A stretch of 64,000 nt of DNA, taken from Clostridium sp. BJN0013. GTDB lineage: Bacteria; Bacillota; Clostridia; Clostridiales; Clostridiaceae. The stretch's first letter is position 1. Each line of letters begins with the position of its first letter. The notes beneath the pieces are model-generated. The model was not told where the DNA came from. It saw nothing but the letters and a program-made list of their open reading frames with translations, and ran no database searches. Below are positions 1 through 12,453 of this stretch, piece by piece. The position numbers and the translations under genes were made by a program. The stretch covers positions 3,286,001 to 3,350,000 of the forward strand of contig NZ_CP162495.1 in the NCBI RefSeq assembly GCF_040939125.1. The letters are read 5' to 3'.

Positions 1-629
1 TATTCTCCACAGCAATCACATTTAACCATTTTAAACTTATTGCCCCATATTTTTCTTTGTTCATTTTTATCTATAATTTTTATGGCATTAGTTGGACATA
101 CATTAGCACAGGAACCACACCCTATACACTTTTGGGAAGCTTTATCCAAAATATTCAATTTCTTATATATACCCTTATTAACTAAAGAAAGTACTCCTAT
201 CCCCACTGCTTTACAGGCCTTTACACAAAGTCCACACAAAACGCAGTCTTCTCCTTTGCTTAACTTAAATCTATTTACTTTTCTCTTCTCCACTTTAAAA
301 GCTTTAGCAAACTTTTCTATTTCCTTATTATCAGGACATCTAGCTTGAAGTAACATAGCTATAGTTCTCCTCATCCTCTTTATCTTATTTGAATCAGTCA
401 TAACTTCTATTTCTTTATTTGCAGGATTTGCAGGAGATATACAAGAAGCTACAATTTTAGATTCTTCTCCATCCACGATCTCTACTATACAGAGTCTGCA
501 GCTTGCTAAGCCTGGCAAAGCATCACTGTGGCATAAGGTAGGTATATATATGTTATTTCTTCTAGCTACTTTTAATATAGTATCTCCTTTTTCAGTTTCA
601 TAATCTTTACCATTTATTACAATTTTCAT
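1..629 (-). CDS. NuoG/HydA-type iron-sulfur protein, cut by the left edge
   Basis: The frame begins with ATG at 629 behind a good site (AGAGGTG) and runs off the window, so about 209 residues are visible. The N-terminus is a plant-type [2Fe-2S] ferredoxin domain (CHSDALPGLASCRLC plus a later Cys), as in NuoG, HydA and some formate dehydrogenases. Further in are two [4Fe-4S] motifs, CVLCGLCVKAC and CIGCGSCANVCP. The His-Cys3 cluster motif normally found between these parts is missing; only one Cys (ARCPD) stands there. The gene lies 15 bp behind the NuoF-like gene and is surely co-transcribed with it. The role is likely electron transfer between a pyridine nucleotide or ferredoxin partner and a catalytic subunit not seen here. 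A free-standing subunit or the N-terminus of a larger enzyme are both possible. Confidence 0.75.
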   Translation of the reverse strand, partial: MKIVINGKDYETEKGDTILKVARRNNIYIPTLCHSDALPGLASCRLCIVEIVDGEESKIVASCISPANPANKEIEVMTDSNKIKRMRRTIAMLLQARCPDNKEIEKFAKAFKVEKRKVNRFKLSKGEDCVLCGLCVKACKAVGIGVLSLVNKGIYKKLNILDKASQKCIGCGSCANVCPTNAIKIIDKNEQRKIWGNKFKMVKCDCCGE

Positions 630-644
630 TTTAAATTCACCTCT

Positions 645-1607
645 TTATAAAATCTTAATAGCATCGAACCTACATATATCTATGCAGTTACCACATCTAA
701 TACATTTACTCTCATCTATTTCATGAGGCCTTTTAAATTCTCCTACAATACAATTATTATCACAGTTTTTTTTACACAAGTTACAACCCATACACTTGTC
801 TTTATCTATATAAAAAGTAGTAAGATTTTTACATATTCCTTGTCTACATCTTTTATTTTTTAAATGTTCTTCAAATTCGTCTCTAAAATATCTAATAGCA
901 ATCATTATCGGATTTTGTGCACGTTTACCAAGATTACATAAAGAAGCTTGACTAATAACATAAGACATTTGAAGCATATTCTCTATATCTCTTTCCTTTG
1001 CAGTGCCTTCACAAATATCAGTAGCCATCTCCAGCATCCTCTTTACCCCTTCTCTACAGGGCATACATTTTCCACAAAACTCTTTACTTAAAAAACTTAA
1101 GTAATCTTTAACCACATCTACCATACAATTTCTATCACCCATAACAATTTCTGGTTTCATTTCAAGTATTACTTCCTTTAAAGCTTCATATCCACCTTTT
1201 TCAATATATTGATCTATAGTAGTTGGATCTATATCATCTACATTTTTAAGTGCTACTTTATACTGTCTTTTATAAAATCCACTTTCATGATAATCTTTTA
1301 GTTTTTCCTTCATAGACGGAGTAGCTTTTATCAATCTGCTAACAATTTCATCATTTATAACTGTCCTTTGAATTATTTCTTCAACATCTTTAATCTTAAC
1401 TCCATAGTAGGTTATATTAGGATAGATTTTAACCACAGGGCCCTTATCACATATTCCACTGCATACACTAGATGTCAGTTTAGCTGACACCTCAGCATCA
1501 ATTTCCATCTGTTGTATTCTATCTCTGAATTCTTCAAAAATTGACATGCTATTTTTAGCTATACATCCTGTTCCACAGCATACATAAATTTTCTTTTTAT
1601 TGCCCAT
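645..1607 (-). CDS. NuoF/HymB-like iron-sulfur subunit lacking the NADH/FMN domain
   Basis: The gene encodes 320 residues and starts with ATG behind GAGGTG. Residues 1-90 form the thioredoxin-like [2Fe-2S] domain usual at the N-terminus of HymB/HndC proteins (Cys 10/11, 15, 49, 53). Residues 106-150 match the linker before the flavin domain. The protein then jumps near residue 155 to the segment that normally follows the NADH/FMN and SLBB domains: CGKCMPCREG at 178-187 plus a later Cys, the N3-type [4Fe-4S] site. It ends with a two-cluster ferredoxin tail (CMGCNLCKKNC, CIRCGNCIDIC). Full-length relatives are about 600 residues; the glycine-rich FMN/NADH site is absent, so it should not oxidise NADH itself. 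The frame is intact, so this looks like a functional short form and not debris. Confidence 0.8.
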   Translation of the reverse strand: MGNKKKIYVCCGTGCIAKNSMSIFEEFRDRIQQMEIDAEVSAKLTSSVCSGICDKGPVVKIYPNITYYGVKIKDVEEIIQRTVINDEIVSRLIKATPSMKEKLKDYHESGFYKRQYKVALKNVDDIDPTTIDQYIEKGGYEALKEVILEMKPEIVMGDRNCMVDVVKDYLSFLSKEFCGKCMPCREGVKRMLEMATDICEGTAKERDIENMLQMSYVISQASLCNLGKRAQNPIMIAIRYFRDEFEEHLKNKRCRQGICKNLTTFYIDKDKCMGCNLCKKNCDNNCIVGEFKRPHEIDESKCIRCGNCIDICRFDAIKIL

Positions 1608-2229
1608 AATTTTTCACCTCTATAATTTATCAATATTATTAATTAATTCCACTTAATACTCTCACTGATATACTCAATTAGCTATCTGTAAGTTTTAGTT
1701 TATATTATTTTAAAACTAGCATCACTATTTGTAAACGACTTCATTTTTATAACAATTACCACACTTAATAAAAATTAAAATATTAACAATAGATATAATT
1801 TTTATATAGTATATATGAAAATTATCCCTATTATACCTACTAAATTTATACCTATTAATATACTCCCCTTTCACATATTAAATTTTTTGTAAATACCTGA
1901 TTTTTATATTTATATACTTATATACATTGTTAATATGTAAACAATCTATTCGACTTCAGTATAACATGTTTTAAAACCAAATAAAAGAATAATCAAGTAA
2001 TTCAGAGGTTCAGATGAAATTTATTATCAGAAATATCTCTTCTCTATCTGGATCTAAAAAGAACTTATAAAAGGACGTATATCAGTACTTATCCCCATTT
2101 CAAAAAAGATAGATAATAGATTCCAGACAAATAAAAAAGCTTGATACAGAATCCTACATCAAACTTAAATTTCATATTACTAAATTACTATTCTTAATAT
2201 GGTATATAAGACATACACTTTTACATTAA
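1608..2229. other. Intergenic region between 23S rRNA and NuoF-like gene
   Basis: AT-rich and without a supportable gene. It holds one copy of the dispersed structured repeat (1991-2122). I looked here for the 5S rRNA that normally follows 23S and found no match to its conserved core on either strand. Confidence 0.6.
1991..2122 (+). repeat. Dispersed structured repeat, copy 1
   Basis: Starts AATCAAGTAATTCAGAGG and carries the family landmarks in order: GGTTCAGATG, a weak pairing partner CTGGATCTA, AGAACTTAT, AGTACTTATCCCC. Other copies are at about 7723 (minus), 8336 (minus, partial), 30585 (minus) and 50417 (plus). The more intact copies fold into a long first hairpin and a short second one. 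Confidence 0.65.
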
Positions 2230-2253
2230 TCCTCTGAAAATTGCACAGTAAAT
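2230..2253 (-). other. 23S processing stem, 3' arm
   Basis: Complementary over 24 nt, with one non-Watson-Crick position, to 5437-5460 on the other side of 23S. In the precursor the two arms pair and enclose the whole 23S, the usual RNase III target arrangement. Confidence 0.75.
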
Positions 2254-2259
2254 ATTATT

Positions 2260-5156
<2,897 letters not shown>

Positions 5157-5227
5157 GATAATTTAGTCCAAATCTTTGATTTGGTTCCTAAATTGCACTC
5201 CTCAGCCTTAGCTGAGTGAGTTTCATT

Positions 5228-5350
5228 AAAAAATTGCTACTAACTTCGTACAGCTGCGTCAAATGCCTCACTGCGGTGCTCATTTACATAAGTAAATTCC
5301 GCTCCTCATTCGGCCTTTTCCTTGCTGCACTCGTTATTACCAATTTTTAT
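5228..5350 (-). repeat. rRNA leader/spacer repeat, copy A
   Basis: About 120 nt. On the plus strand it reads CTAACTTCGTACAGCTGCGT, then AAATGCCTCACTGCGGTGCT and a small hairpin (ATTTAC-ATAA-GTAAAT). Diverged copies B and C lie head to tail in the leader before 16S (7193-7312 and 7313-7436), all in the same orientation. Confidence 0.75.
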
Positions 5351-5436
5351 CCTTAGTTATTTATTACAATGTAAACATAACTTTAATTATACTTACTACT
5401 ACAAAGGTTATTTCTAACCTTAGTTTTACTTCTTTT

Positions 5437-5460
5437 ATTTACTGTGCAATTTTCAAAGGA
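5437..5460 (-). other. 23S processing stem, 5' arm
   Basis: Plus-strand ATTTACTGTGCAATTTTCAA followed by AGGA. Its complement is at 2230-2253, flanking 23S. Confidence 0.75.
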
Positions 5461-5565
5461 CAAAATTCTTTCAATTCACAGTGCACAATTTACTATTACT
5501 GCTTACACCGTACAATTGGAATGGGAATCTAACTGTCAATTGTCAACTCTTAATTGTCAACTGAC

Positions 5566-5591
5566 TATGATCCCTCAAAATTAAACAGAAT
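5566..5591 (-). other. 16S processing stem, 3' arm
   Basis: Plus-strand TATGATCCCTCAAAATTAAA and onward. It is nearly the reverse complement of 7559-7584, so the two arms enclose 16S in the precursor RNA. Confidence 0.7.
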
Positions 5592-5652
5592 AAATGGTAA
5601 CTTACTTATCTATATTCCCCAGCTTTTAAGACAAGCTTTCCCTGCCTTTCGA

Positions 5653-7171
<1,519 letters not shown>

Positions 7172-7192
7172 AAAGTTTTATTGACTCTGTTA

Positions 7193-7312
7193 AAAAATTA
7201 ATACTAACTTCATATTTCTGCGTCAAGCCTTTCGCTGCGGTACTCATTTACCTAAAGTAAACTCTGTTCCTCACTCAAGTCTTTCCTTGAACTATTCATC
7301 ATTATTAATTTT
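7193..7312 (-). repeat. rRNA leader/spacer repeat, copy B
   Basis: Diverged copy of the unit at 5228-5350. Shared landmarks are CTAACTT, TGCGTCAA, GCGGTACTCATTTAC, AAAGTAAA and CCTCACTCA. Confidence 0.65.
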
Positions 7313-7436
7313 TTGAAAATTACTATTAGCTTCGCCCAGCTTCGTCAAATGCCTCATTCCGGTGCTCAATTACACAAGTAAGTTCCGCTCCTCATTCAGC
7401 CTTTTCCTCGCTGTACTCGCTACTAGTAATTTTAGT
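7313..7436 (-). repeat. rRNA leader/spacer repeat, copy C
   Basis: Directly adjacent to copy B and closer to copy A. Shared landmarks are TTCGTCAAATGCCTCA, CGGTGCTCA and TTCCGCTCCTCATTC. Confidence 0.7.
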
Positions 7437-7558
7437 ATATCTCTTTCAGCAAAATACTAAGTAAATATACTTAATTACGAAATTACTTCCTCTACTGCTC
7501 TCGCAGCTCAAAAGAATTGCTGGTTTATTCTTAATAAATAAGTTTACCTATGTTCTTC

Positions 7559-7584
7559 ATTCTGTTTAATTTTCAAGGATCACA
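7559..7584 (-). other. 16S processing stem, 5' arm
   Basis: Pairs with 5566-5591 on the far side of 16S; plus-strand core is TGTTTAATTTTCAAGGATCA. Confidence 0.7.
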
Positions 7585-7625
7585 TCTAATCTTTACTGCC
7601 GCCTGTTTTCCCAGACAGCTTTTAT

Positions 7626-7654
7626 AGTATATCATCTCATTTTCCCTTTGTCAA
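7626..7654 (-). promoter_or_regulatory. rRNA operon promoter
   Basis: On the minus strand TTGACA, exactly 17 nt, then TATACT: a near-consensus vegetative promoter. The start would be near 7619, giving a leader of about 450 nt before 16S. The upstream side is A/T-rich, as for an UP element. Confidence 0.85.
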
Positions 7655-7722
7655 CATCTTCTGTGACTTTTTTGTTTTATAAAATTTATCCATTTAATTT
7701 TATCCAAAGGCGGTAATTAGTC

Positions 7723-7853
7723 AAAGCCTCTAATTTTCTTCAAAATGAAGGATGAGTATTGCTACATACCCGGATAAATTCCTCTAAGATTCAGATGGAG
7801 AAAAGCATTTTTCATAAGTAAATTTCACCTGATCCTTAGAATCACTTAATAAT
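7723..7853 (-). repeat. Dispersed structured repeat, copy 2
   Basis: The minus strand reads AAGTGATTCTAAGGATCAGG, then AAATGCTTTTCTCC, CTGAATCTTAGAGG and CATTTTGAAG. It matches the copy at 30585-30712 landmark by landmark. It lies between the rRNA promoter and the Spo0E-like gene. Confidence 0.7.
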
Positions 7854-7976
7854 CTATAATAAAAAATCATTGCACTAATATGTCCTTGATTATATATTAT
7901 GTACTTTTATATAAATTTATATGCATAGCTTCTACTTTCAATATATATAAATAAACTTTACATTTAAAAGTACTGT

Positions 7977-8144
7977 TTACATATCATATTGAAAACTATC
8001 ATCATGTTCTTTACTCTTATTATATTGAATATATATCAACTCATCTAATTCCTGACTTAACTTCAACACTTCTCCTCTATATAATATATCACTTTTAGCA
8101 ACTAGTTCATTCAACTTTTCTCTAAGCTGCTCTATTTGTTTCAT
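7977..8144 (-). CDS. Spo0E-like sporulation regulatory protein
   Basis: A 55-residue frame starting with ATG at 8144 behind GGAGTGAGG. The sequence MKQIEQLREKLNELV is followed by SQELDELI, the S-x-E-L-D-x-L-I signature of Spo0E-type aspartyl-phosphate phosphatases, in a two-helix protein of the usual tiny size. Family members dephosphorylate Spo0A~P and delay sporulation; that role is inferred here. The gene stands alone between the rRNA operon and the divergent add gene. Confidence 0.85.
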   Translation of the reverse strand: MKQIEQLREKLNELVAKSDILYRGEVLKLSQELDELIYIQYNKSKEHDDSFQYDM

Positions 8145-8470
8145 AAATTCCTCACTCCATTTATTAATTTTTTACAACCTTTTTTATTGTATTACTTTAT
8201 TCTGTACATTGCAATAATTAACATAATACATTTATTTACTTTAAAATATAAATTATACTATGAAGTATTACATTTAGACAAATAATATATCAATATAAAT
8301 TAAGCCCTGTTTATTCAAACATTGAAATTAGCTAACGCCTGAACCTCTAAATCACTTGATTGTAAATGTATACTAATAATGGTACTATATTATCAAGTTC
8401 TTCTAAAAAACTATTAGATAAAATTTATATTAATAAAATATTTTTATCACATTAAATGAGGAGTGATATA
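8145..8470. other. Intergenic region before adenosine deaminase
   Basis: AT-rich. The only structure I see is a partial copy of the dispersed repeat (8336-8362); the add promoter cannot be picked with confidence. Confidence 0.5.
8336..8362 (-). repeat. Dispersed structured repeat, partial copy 3
   Basis: The minus strand reads AATCAAGTGATTTAGAGG then TTCAGGCG, the left end of the repeat family. The rest is not recognisable, so this is a truncated copy. Confidence 0.5.
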
Positions 8471-9517
8471 ATGGATTTTAATAAAATACTCAAGCTTATT
8501 CCTAAGACAGATCTGCACTGTCACCTAGATGGTAGTTTAAGACCAGAAACTATTTTAGATATTGCCTGTAAGGAGAACATACCTCTTCCAAATAAAAAAC
8601 TAGCTAACTTCCAAGAGGAAATTAAAGTTATTGGAAAATGTACTTCTTTAAAAGAATACTTAAATAAGTTCAACCTTCCCATACAAATCATGCAGAAGGA
8701 AGAACATATATATAGGGTAACTTTAGAACTATTAGAAGATGCTTTAAAACAAAATATAAAATATATAGAAATACGTTTTGCTCCTTTTAATCATTTAAAA
8801 GATGGGTTAACCTTAGATCAAGTTATAAATACTGTACTAACTGCTATGAATTACGGAAGAATTCATTTAAATATTATGTCTAACTTAATTTTATGTATAC
8901 TGAGACAAGAACCTATAGAAAAAGGAATAGAGCTTGTAAATACAGCCCAAAAATATATTGGCAAAGGCGTAGTTGCTATAGATCTTGCGGGAAATGAATC
9001 GGACTTCCCTCCTGAAATTCATGAAGAAGCTTTTACACTAGCCAGAGAATACGGGCTTCATCGAACAGTACACGCTGGAGAAACAGGTTTACCAGAAAAT
9101 ATAATAAAATCTATAAATATTTTAGGTGCGGAAAGAATAGGACACGGCACTTATGCATACAAAGACAGAGAAATAACAAACTACCTAAAAGAAAATAGAA
9201 TTCCCCTAGAAGTATGTATAACCAGTAATGTAAATACTTCAGCTGTAACTTCTTACCAAGAACATCCTATAAAAAAATATTTAGATGAAGATCTAGTCAT
9301 TACAGTAAATACCGATAATACAACTGTATCAAATACCAATTTAATTGAGGAATTCAATTATCTTATAAAATATCAAAACTTTAACTTCAATGATATGAAA
9401 AAAGTTATAAAAAATGGAATAGAATCTTCCTTTGCATCAAAAGAAGATATAAATAAACTGCGTGAAGAATATCTATCCACCATAAATGTGATAGAGTTAG
9501 CCAATCCTATTTTATAG
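8471..9517 (+). CDS. add: Adenosine deaminase
   Basis: A 348-residue protein. The start chosen is the ATG at 8471, seven nucleotides after GGAG; the longer frame from 8456 would include that site. It catalyses adenosine (or deoxyadenosine) + water to inosine + ammonia in purine salvage. Motifs include metal-binding DLHCHLDGS near the N-terminus, a central HAGE ([10 protein letters not shown]), ERIGHGTYA, and NTDN near the C-terminus. All the metal and catalytic residues expected for the family are present. Monocistronic, with a shared terminator at 9533-9572. Confidence 0.93.
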   Translation: MDFNKILKLIPKTDLHCHLDGSLRPETILDIACKENIPLPNKKLANFQEEIKVIGKCTSLKEYLNKFNLPIQIMQKEEHIYRVTLELLEDALKQNIKYIEIRFAPFNHLKDGLTLDQVINTVLTAMNYGRIHLNIMSNLILCILRQEPIEKGIELVNTAQKYIGKGVVAIDLAGNESDFPPEIHEEAFTLAREYGLHRTVHAGETGLPENIIKSINILGAERIGHGTYAYKDREITNYLKENRIPLEVCITSNVNTSAVTSYQEHPIKKYLDEDLVITVNTDNTTVSNTNLIEEFNYLIKYQNFNFNDMKKVIKNGIESSFASKEDINKLREEYLSTINVIELANPIL

Positions 9518-9532
9518 TTCACTTTTACTTAA

Positions 9533-9572
9533 AAATCTCCTGCCTAAGATACTTACTTTGGGTAGGAGATTT
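9533..9572. terminator. Bidirectional terminator between add and sufU
   Basis: Arms AAATCTCCTGCC and GGTAGGAGATTT (one G-U) around a 16-nt loop, with A/T runs on both sides. It serves the convergent add and suf transcripts. Confidence 0.85.
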
Positions 9573-9577
9573 ATTTT

Positions 9578-10018
9578 CTAAACTACTTTTCTATTTTTTA
9601 TAGCTTCTTCTAAAGTATGCCATGCAAGCACTGCACATTTTACCCTACCAGGCAAGGTAGATATATTTTTAAGGGCAATGGCATCTTCTAGTTTTTCTAA
9701 TTCTTTCTCATCAGTAACTTCTTTCTTTATCATTCCTATAAAGAGATTTACATAATCTATGGCTTCATCAATAGTTTTACCTTTTACCAAATCTATCATC
9801 ATAGATGTAGAAGCCTGAGATATGGCACATCCACTACCTTCATAAGCCAAATCACTTATTACATCTCCATTAAATTTTAATAAAAGAGTTATATCATCTC
9901 CACAACTGGGATTATGTCCTCTCTCTTTTACATCTGCATCTTTTATATATCTTTTATTTGTAGTATCTTGATTATGTTCTGTTATTATTTCCGAGTATAT
10001 CATACTAAGATCGTCCAT
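9578..10018 (-). CDS. sufU: SufU, IscU-like iron-sulfur scaffold / sulfur acceptor
   Basis: A 146-residue SufU/IscU-type protein with the three conserved Cys regions: NPSCGDD, GSGCAIS and VKCAVLAWHTL. In Firmicutes SufU takes sulfur from SufS through a zinc-bound cysteine. The start overlaps the end of sufS by 14 bp; an alternative ATG lies five codons in, and neither has a strong ribosome site. Last gene of the suf operon. Confidence 0.9.
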   Translation of the reverse strand: MDDLSMIYSEIITEHNQDTTNKRYIKDADVKERGHNPSCGDDITLLLKFNGDVISDLAYEGSGCAISQASTSMMIDLVKGKTIDEAIDYVNLFIGMIKKEVTDEKELEKLEDAIALKNISTLPGRVKCAVLAWHTLEEAIKNRKVV

Positions 10019-11270
10019 ATCCTAACCACTTCCTTACCTGCCTAAGACCCTCTATAAATTTATCTATTTCTTCATAGGTATTATAGAAATAAAAACTAGC
10101 TCTTGAAGATGACTGTATACCTAAATATTCCATAAGGGGCTGTGCACAGTGATGCCCTGCTCTTATTGCCACTCCATAAGTATTTAATATTGTTGACACA
10201 TCATGAGGATGCACATCTTTTACATTGAAGGAAATAATTCCTCCCCTATGTTCTGTATCTTTAGCTCCGTATACTGTAACATATTCTATTTCACTAATTT
10301 TTTTAAGTACATATTCTGTAAGTTCCCTTTCATATACTTCAATCTTATCAAGTCCTATTGAATTTAAATAATCAATAGCTGCTCCAATAGACACAGCTCC
10401 TTCTACATTTTGAGTCCCTGCTTCAAATTTATATGGAAGTTCTGCAAAAGTAGATTCCTGTTCTGTGACATATTCTATCATATCTCCTCCTCTTAAAAAA
10501 GGCGGCATTTTTAACAGAAGTTCTTCTTTTCCATAAAGCACTCCAATTCCCATGGAAGACAGCATTTTGTGACCTGAAAATACAAAAAAATCCGCATCAA
10601 TATCACACACATCTACTTTCATATGGGGGACACTCTGGGCTCCATCCACTATAACTACAGCTCCTTTTTTATGAGCATATTTTGCGATTTCTTTAACTGG
10701 ATATTTTGTTCCAAGTACATTGGACATCTGCGCAATAGAAACTAGCTTTGTTCTATCTGTAATCTTACTTTTATATTCCTCTTCATTTAATCTTCCATTT
10801 TTATCAGTATACATATATTTAAGTACTGCACCTTTGGCTTTTGATATCATTTGCCAGGGGAGTATGTTACTATGATGTTCTGATATAGGAATTACTATTT
10901 CATCTCCTTTATTTATAAAATTTACACCATAGGTATAAGCTATTAAATTAAGAGACTCTGTAGCATTTCTTGTAAATATTATTTCAGAGCACTTTTTTGC
11001 TCCTATAAATTCTCTTACTTTTTCACGAGCTCCCTCATAAGCCTCTGTAGATGTAATTCCTAAATAATGAGCACCTCTGTGAGGATTTCCATTATAATTT
11101 TCATTATAATTTTGCACTGCCTTTATAACAGATATTGGTTTTTGAGTTGTGGCGCCATTATCTAGATATACTAAATCATTTCCATTTACTTTTATAGATA
11201 GTATAGGAAAGTCTTTCCTTATTTTTTTTACATTTATATTTGTTATTTTGGCATCTAAACCATTCATCAT
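10005..11270 (-). CDS. sufS: SufS, group II cysteine desulfurase
   Basis: A 421-residue PLP enzyme taking sulfur from cysteine for Fe-S assembly. It has the PLP-lysine motif FSGHKMLSSMGIG and the catalytic loop RAGHHCAQPL, as in SufS-type desulfurases. The ATG overlaps the sufD stop (ATGA), so the two are translationally coupled; the site GGAGG lies in the sufD end. It works with SufU downstream. Confidence 0.95.
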   Translation of the reverse strand: MMNGLDAKITNINVKKIRKDFPILSIKVNGNDLVYLDNGATTQKPISVIKAVQNYNENYNGNPHRGAHYLGITSTEAYEGAREKVREFIGAKKCSEIIFTRNATESLNLIAYTYGVNFINKGDEIVIPISEHHSNILPWQMISKAKGAVLKYMYTDKNGRLNEEEYKSKITDRTKLVSIAQMSNVLGTKYPVKEIAKYAHKKGAVVIVDGAQSVPHMKVDVCDIDADFFVFSGHKMLSSMGIGVLYGKEELLLKMPPFLRGGDMIEYVTEQESTFAELPYKFEAGTQNVEGAVSIGAAIDYLNSIGLDKIEVYERELTEYVLKKISEIEYVTVYGAKDTEHRGGIISFNVKDVHPHDVSTILNTYGVAIRAGHHCAQPLMEYLGIQSSSRASFYFYNTYEEIDKFIEGLRQVRKWLGYGRS

Positions 11271-12436
11271 ATAATCCTCCTATTAAGTTCTTCAGATAAA
11301 AGTTCTCTCAAATCCTCTGCAGGAATTCTATCAAAAATAGGATTGAATCTGGCTTCTATTACAAGTTTTTGTGCTTCACTATAATTAAAACCTCTGCTCA
11401 TTAAATAAAAAAGTTCATCTTCGTCTATTTTACCAATACTGGCTGCATGTGCTCCATCTACATTCTCTTCTCTGCAAAGAAGCATTGGAACAGAATCTGT
11501 TTTCACTTCAGGATCTAAAAGAAGTACTTCTTCCATCTGAGATCCTTTAGATTCATAACATCCTTTTTTAAAATCTATGTTGCCTTTAAATACCTTTTTA
11601 GCTCTATCTTTTAATACCCCTTCTACCCACATATTGCTGATACTCTTTTTACCAAAATGATTATTAGTATAGTAAATATCCTGTTTTCTATCTCCATCTA
11701 CCATATATGCTGAATAAATATTAACCTCACTATGTTCTCCTATTAAATCAGAATTATAATTTGTAACACTTATACTACTTCCAATTTCTATAGTTATCCA
11801 ATTTATCTTGGCACTTCTCTCTACAAGTGCCATATTCCAATCAAAATGAAACGATTTATCATTCATCCTTTGAATTTTTACAACATTTACCTCGGACCCA
11901 TCTTTTGCAATTATTTTAGTTATCCCATTATGAAAAGCATTTATCTCCTCATTATCTGTATGATAATCTACTATAAAAGTAATTTTGCTGTTAGCCTCAG
12001 CCACAATTATATTATGATCTATAACCATAGTATTATCTTTATCCAAATTAAAATTAAGCCTTATATTTGAGTTCACAATCTTATTCGGAGGAACTTTTAC
12101 AAATACACCTGAATTAAATCCTTCTTCTCCAAGTTTTACAAAATCTCCACACACAAAAGATGCTTCTTTAAAATTAGGGTAATTATAGAAATACTCACTT
12201 TTTCTTTCTTTGTTTATAGGCACTACCTCCGCCTCTTTAAAATCTTCAACTTTAAAATTTATATAATCCTTATCATAAGGATTTATTTTTGAAAGTCTAC
12301 AGTCTTTAATAGGAAAATTATTTAATCCCAAACATTTCCATGTGGGAACATAGGTTGAGTTTACTTTAAAGTCCCTTTTACTTTCAAATATAACTTTCAT
12401 ATCTTTATTTTCATTGAAATTTTCTTCATTTAACAT
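11267..12436 (-). CDS. sufD: SufD, Fe-S assembly complex subunit
   Basis: A 389-residue SufB/SufD-family beta-helix protein. The end carries the paired family motif DGAHAASIGKIDEDELFYLMSRG, shown here in parts: DGAHAASIGKID and LFYLMSRGF. It acts with SufB and SufC as scaffold complex SufBCD. It follows sufB by 17 bp and is preceded by AAGGAGG. The N-terminus is more diverged than the C-terminal third, as is usual. Confidence 0.92.
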   Translation of the reverse strand: MLNEENFNENKDMKVIFESKRDFKVNSTYVPTWKCLGLNNFPIKDCRLSKINPYDKDYINFKVEDFKEAEVVPINKERKSEYFYNYPNFKEASFVCGDFVKLGEEGFNSGVFVKVPPNKIVNSNIRLNFNLDKDNTMVIDHNIIVAEANSKITFIVDYHTDNEEINAFHNGITKIIAKDGSEVNVVKIQRMNDKSFHFDWNMALVERSAKINWITIEIGSSISVTNYNSDLIGEHSEVNIYSAYMVDGDRKQDIYYTNNHFGKKSISNMWVEGVLKDRAKKVFKGNIDFKKGCYESKGSQMEEVLLLDPEVKTDSVPMLLCREENVDGAHAASIGKIDEDELFYLMSRGFNYSEAQKLVIEARFNPIFDRIPAEDLRELLSEELNRRII

Positions 12437-12453
12437 TATGCTATCCTACCTCC

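Noticed and set aside
40-348. Plus-strand frame at the left edge
   Set aside because: Antisense shadow of the iron-sulfur protein gene, whose Cys motifs are clear on the minus strand.
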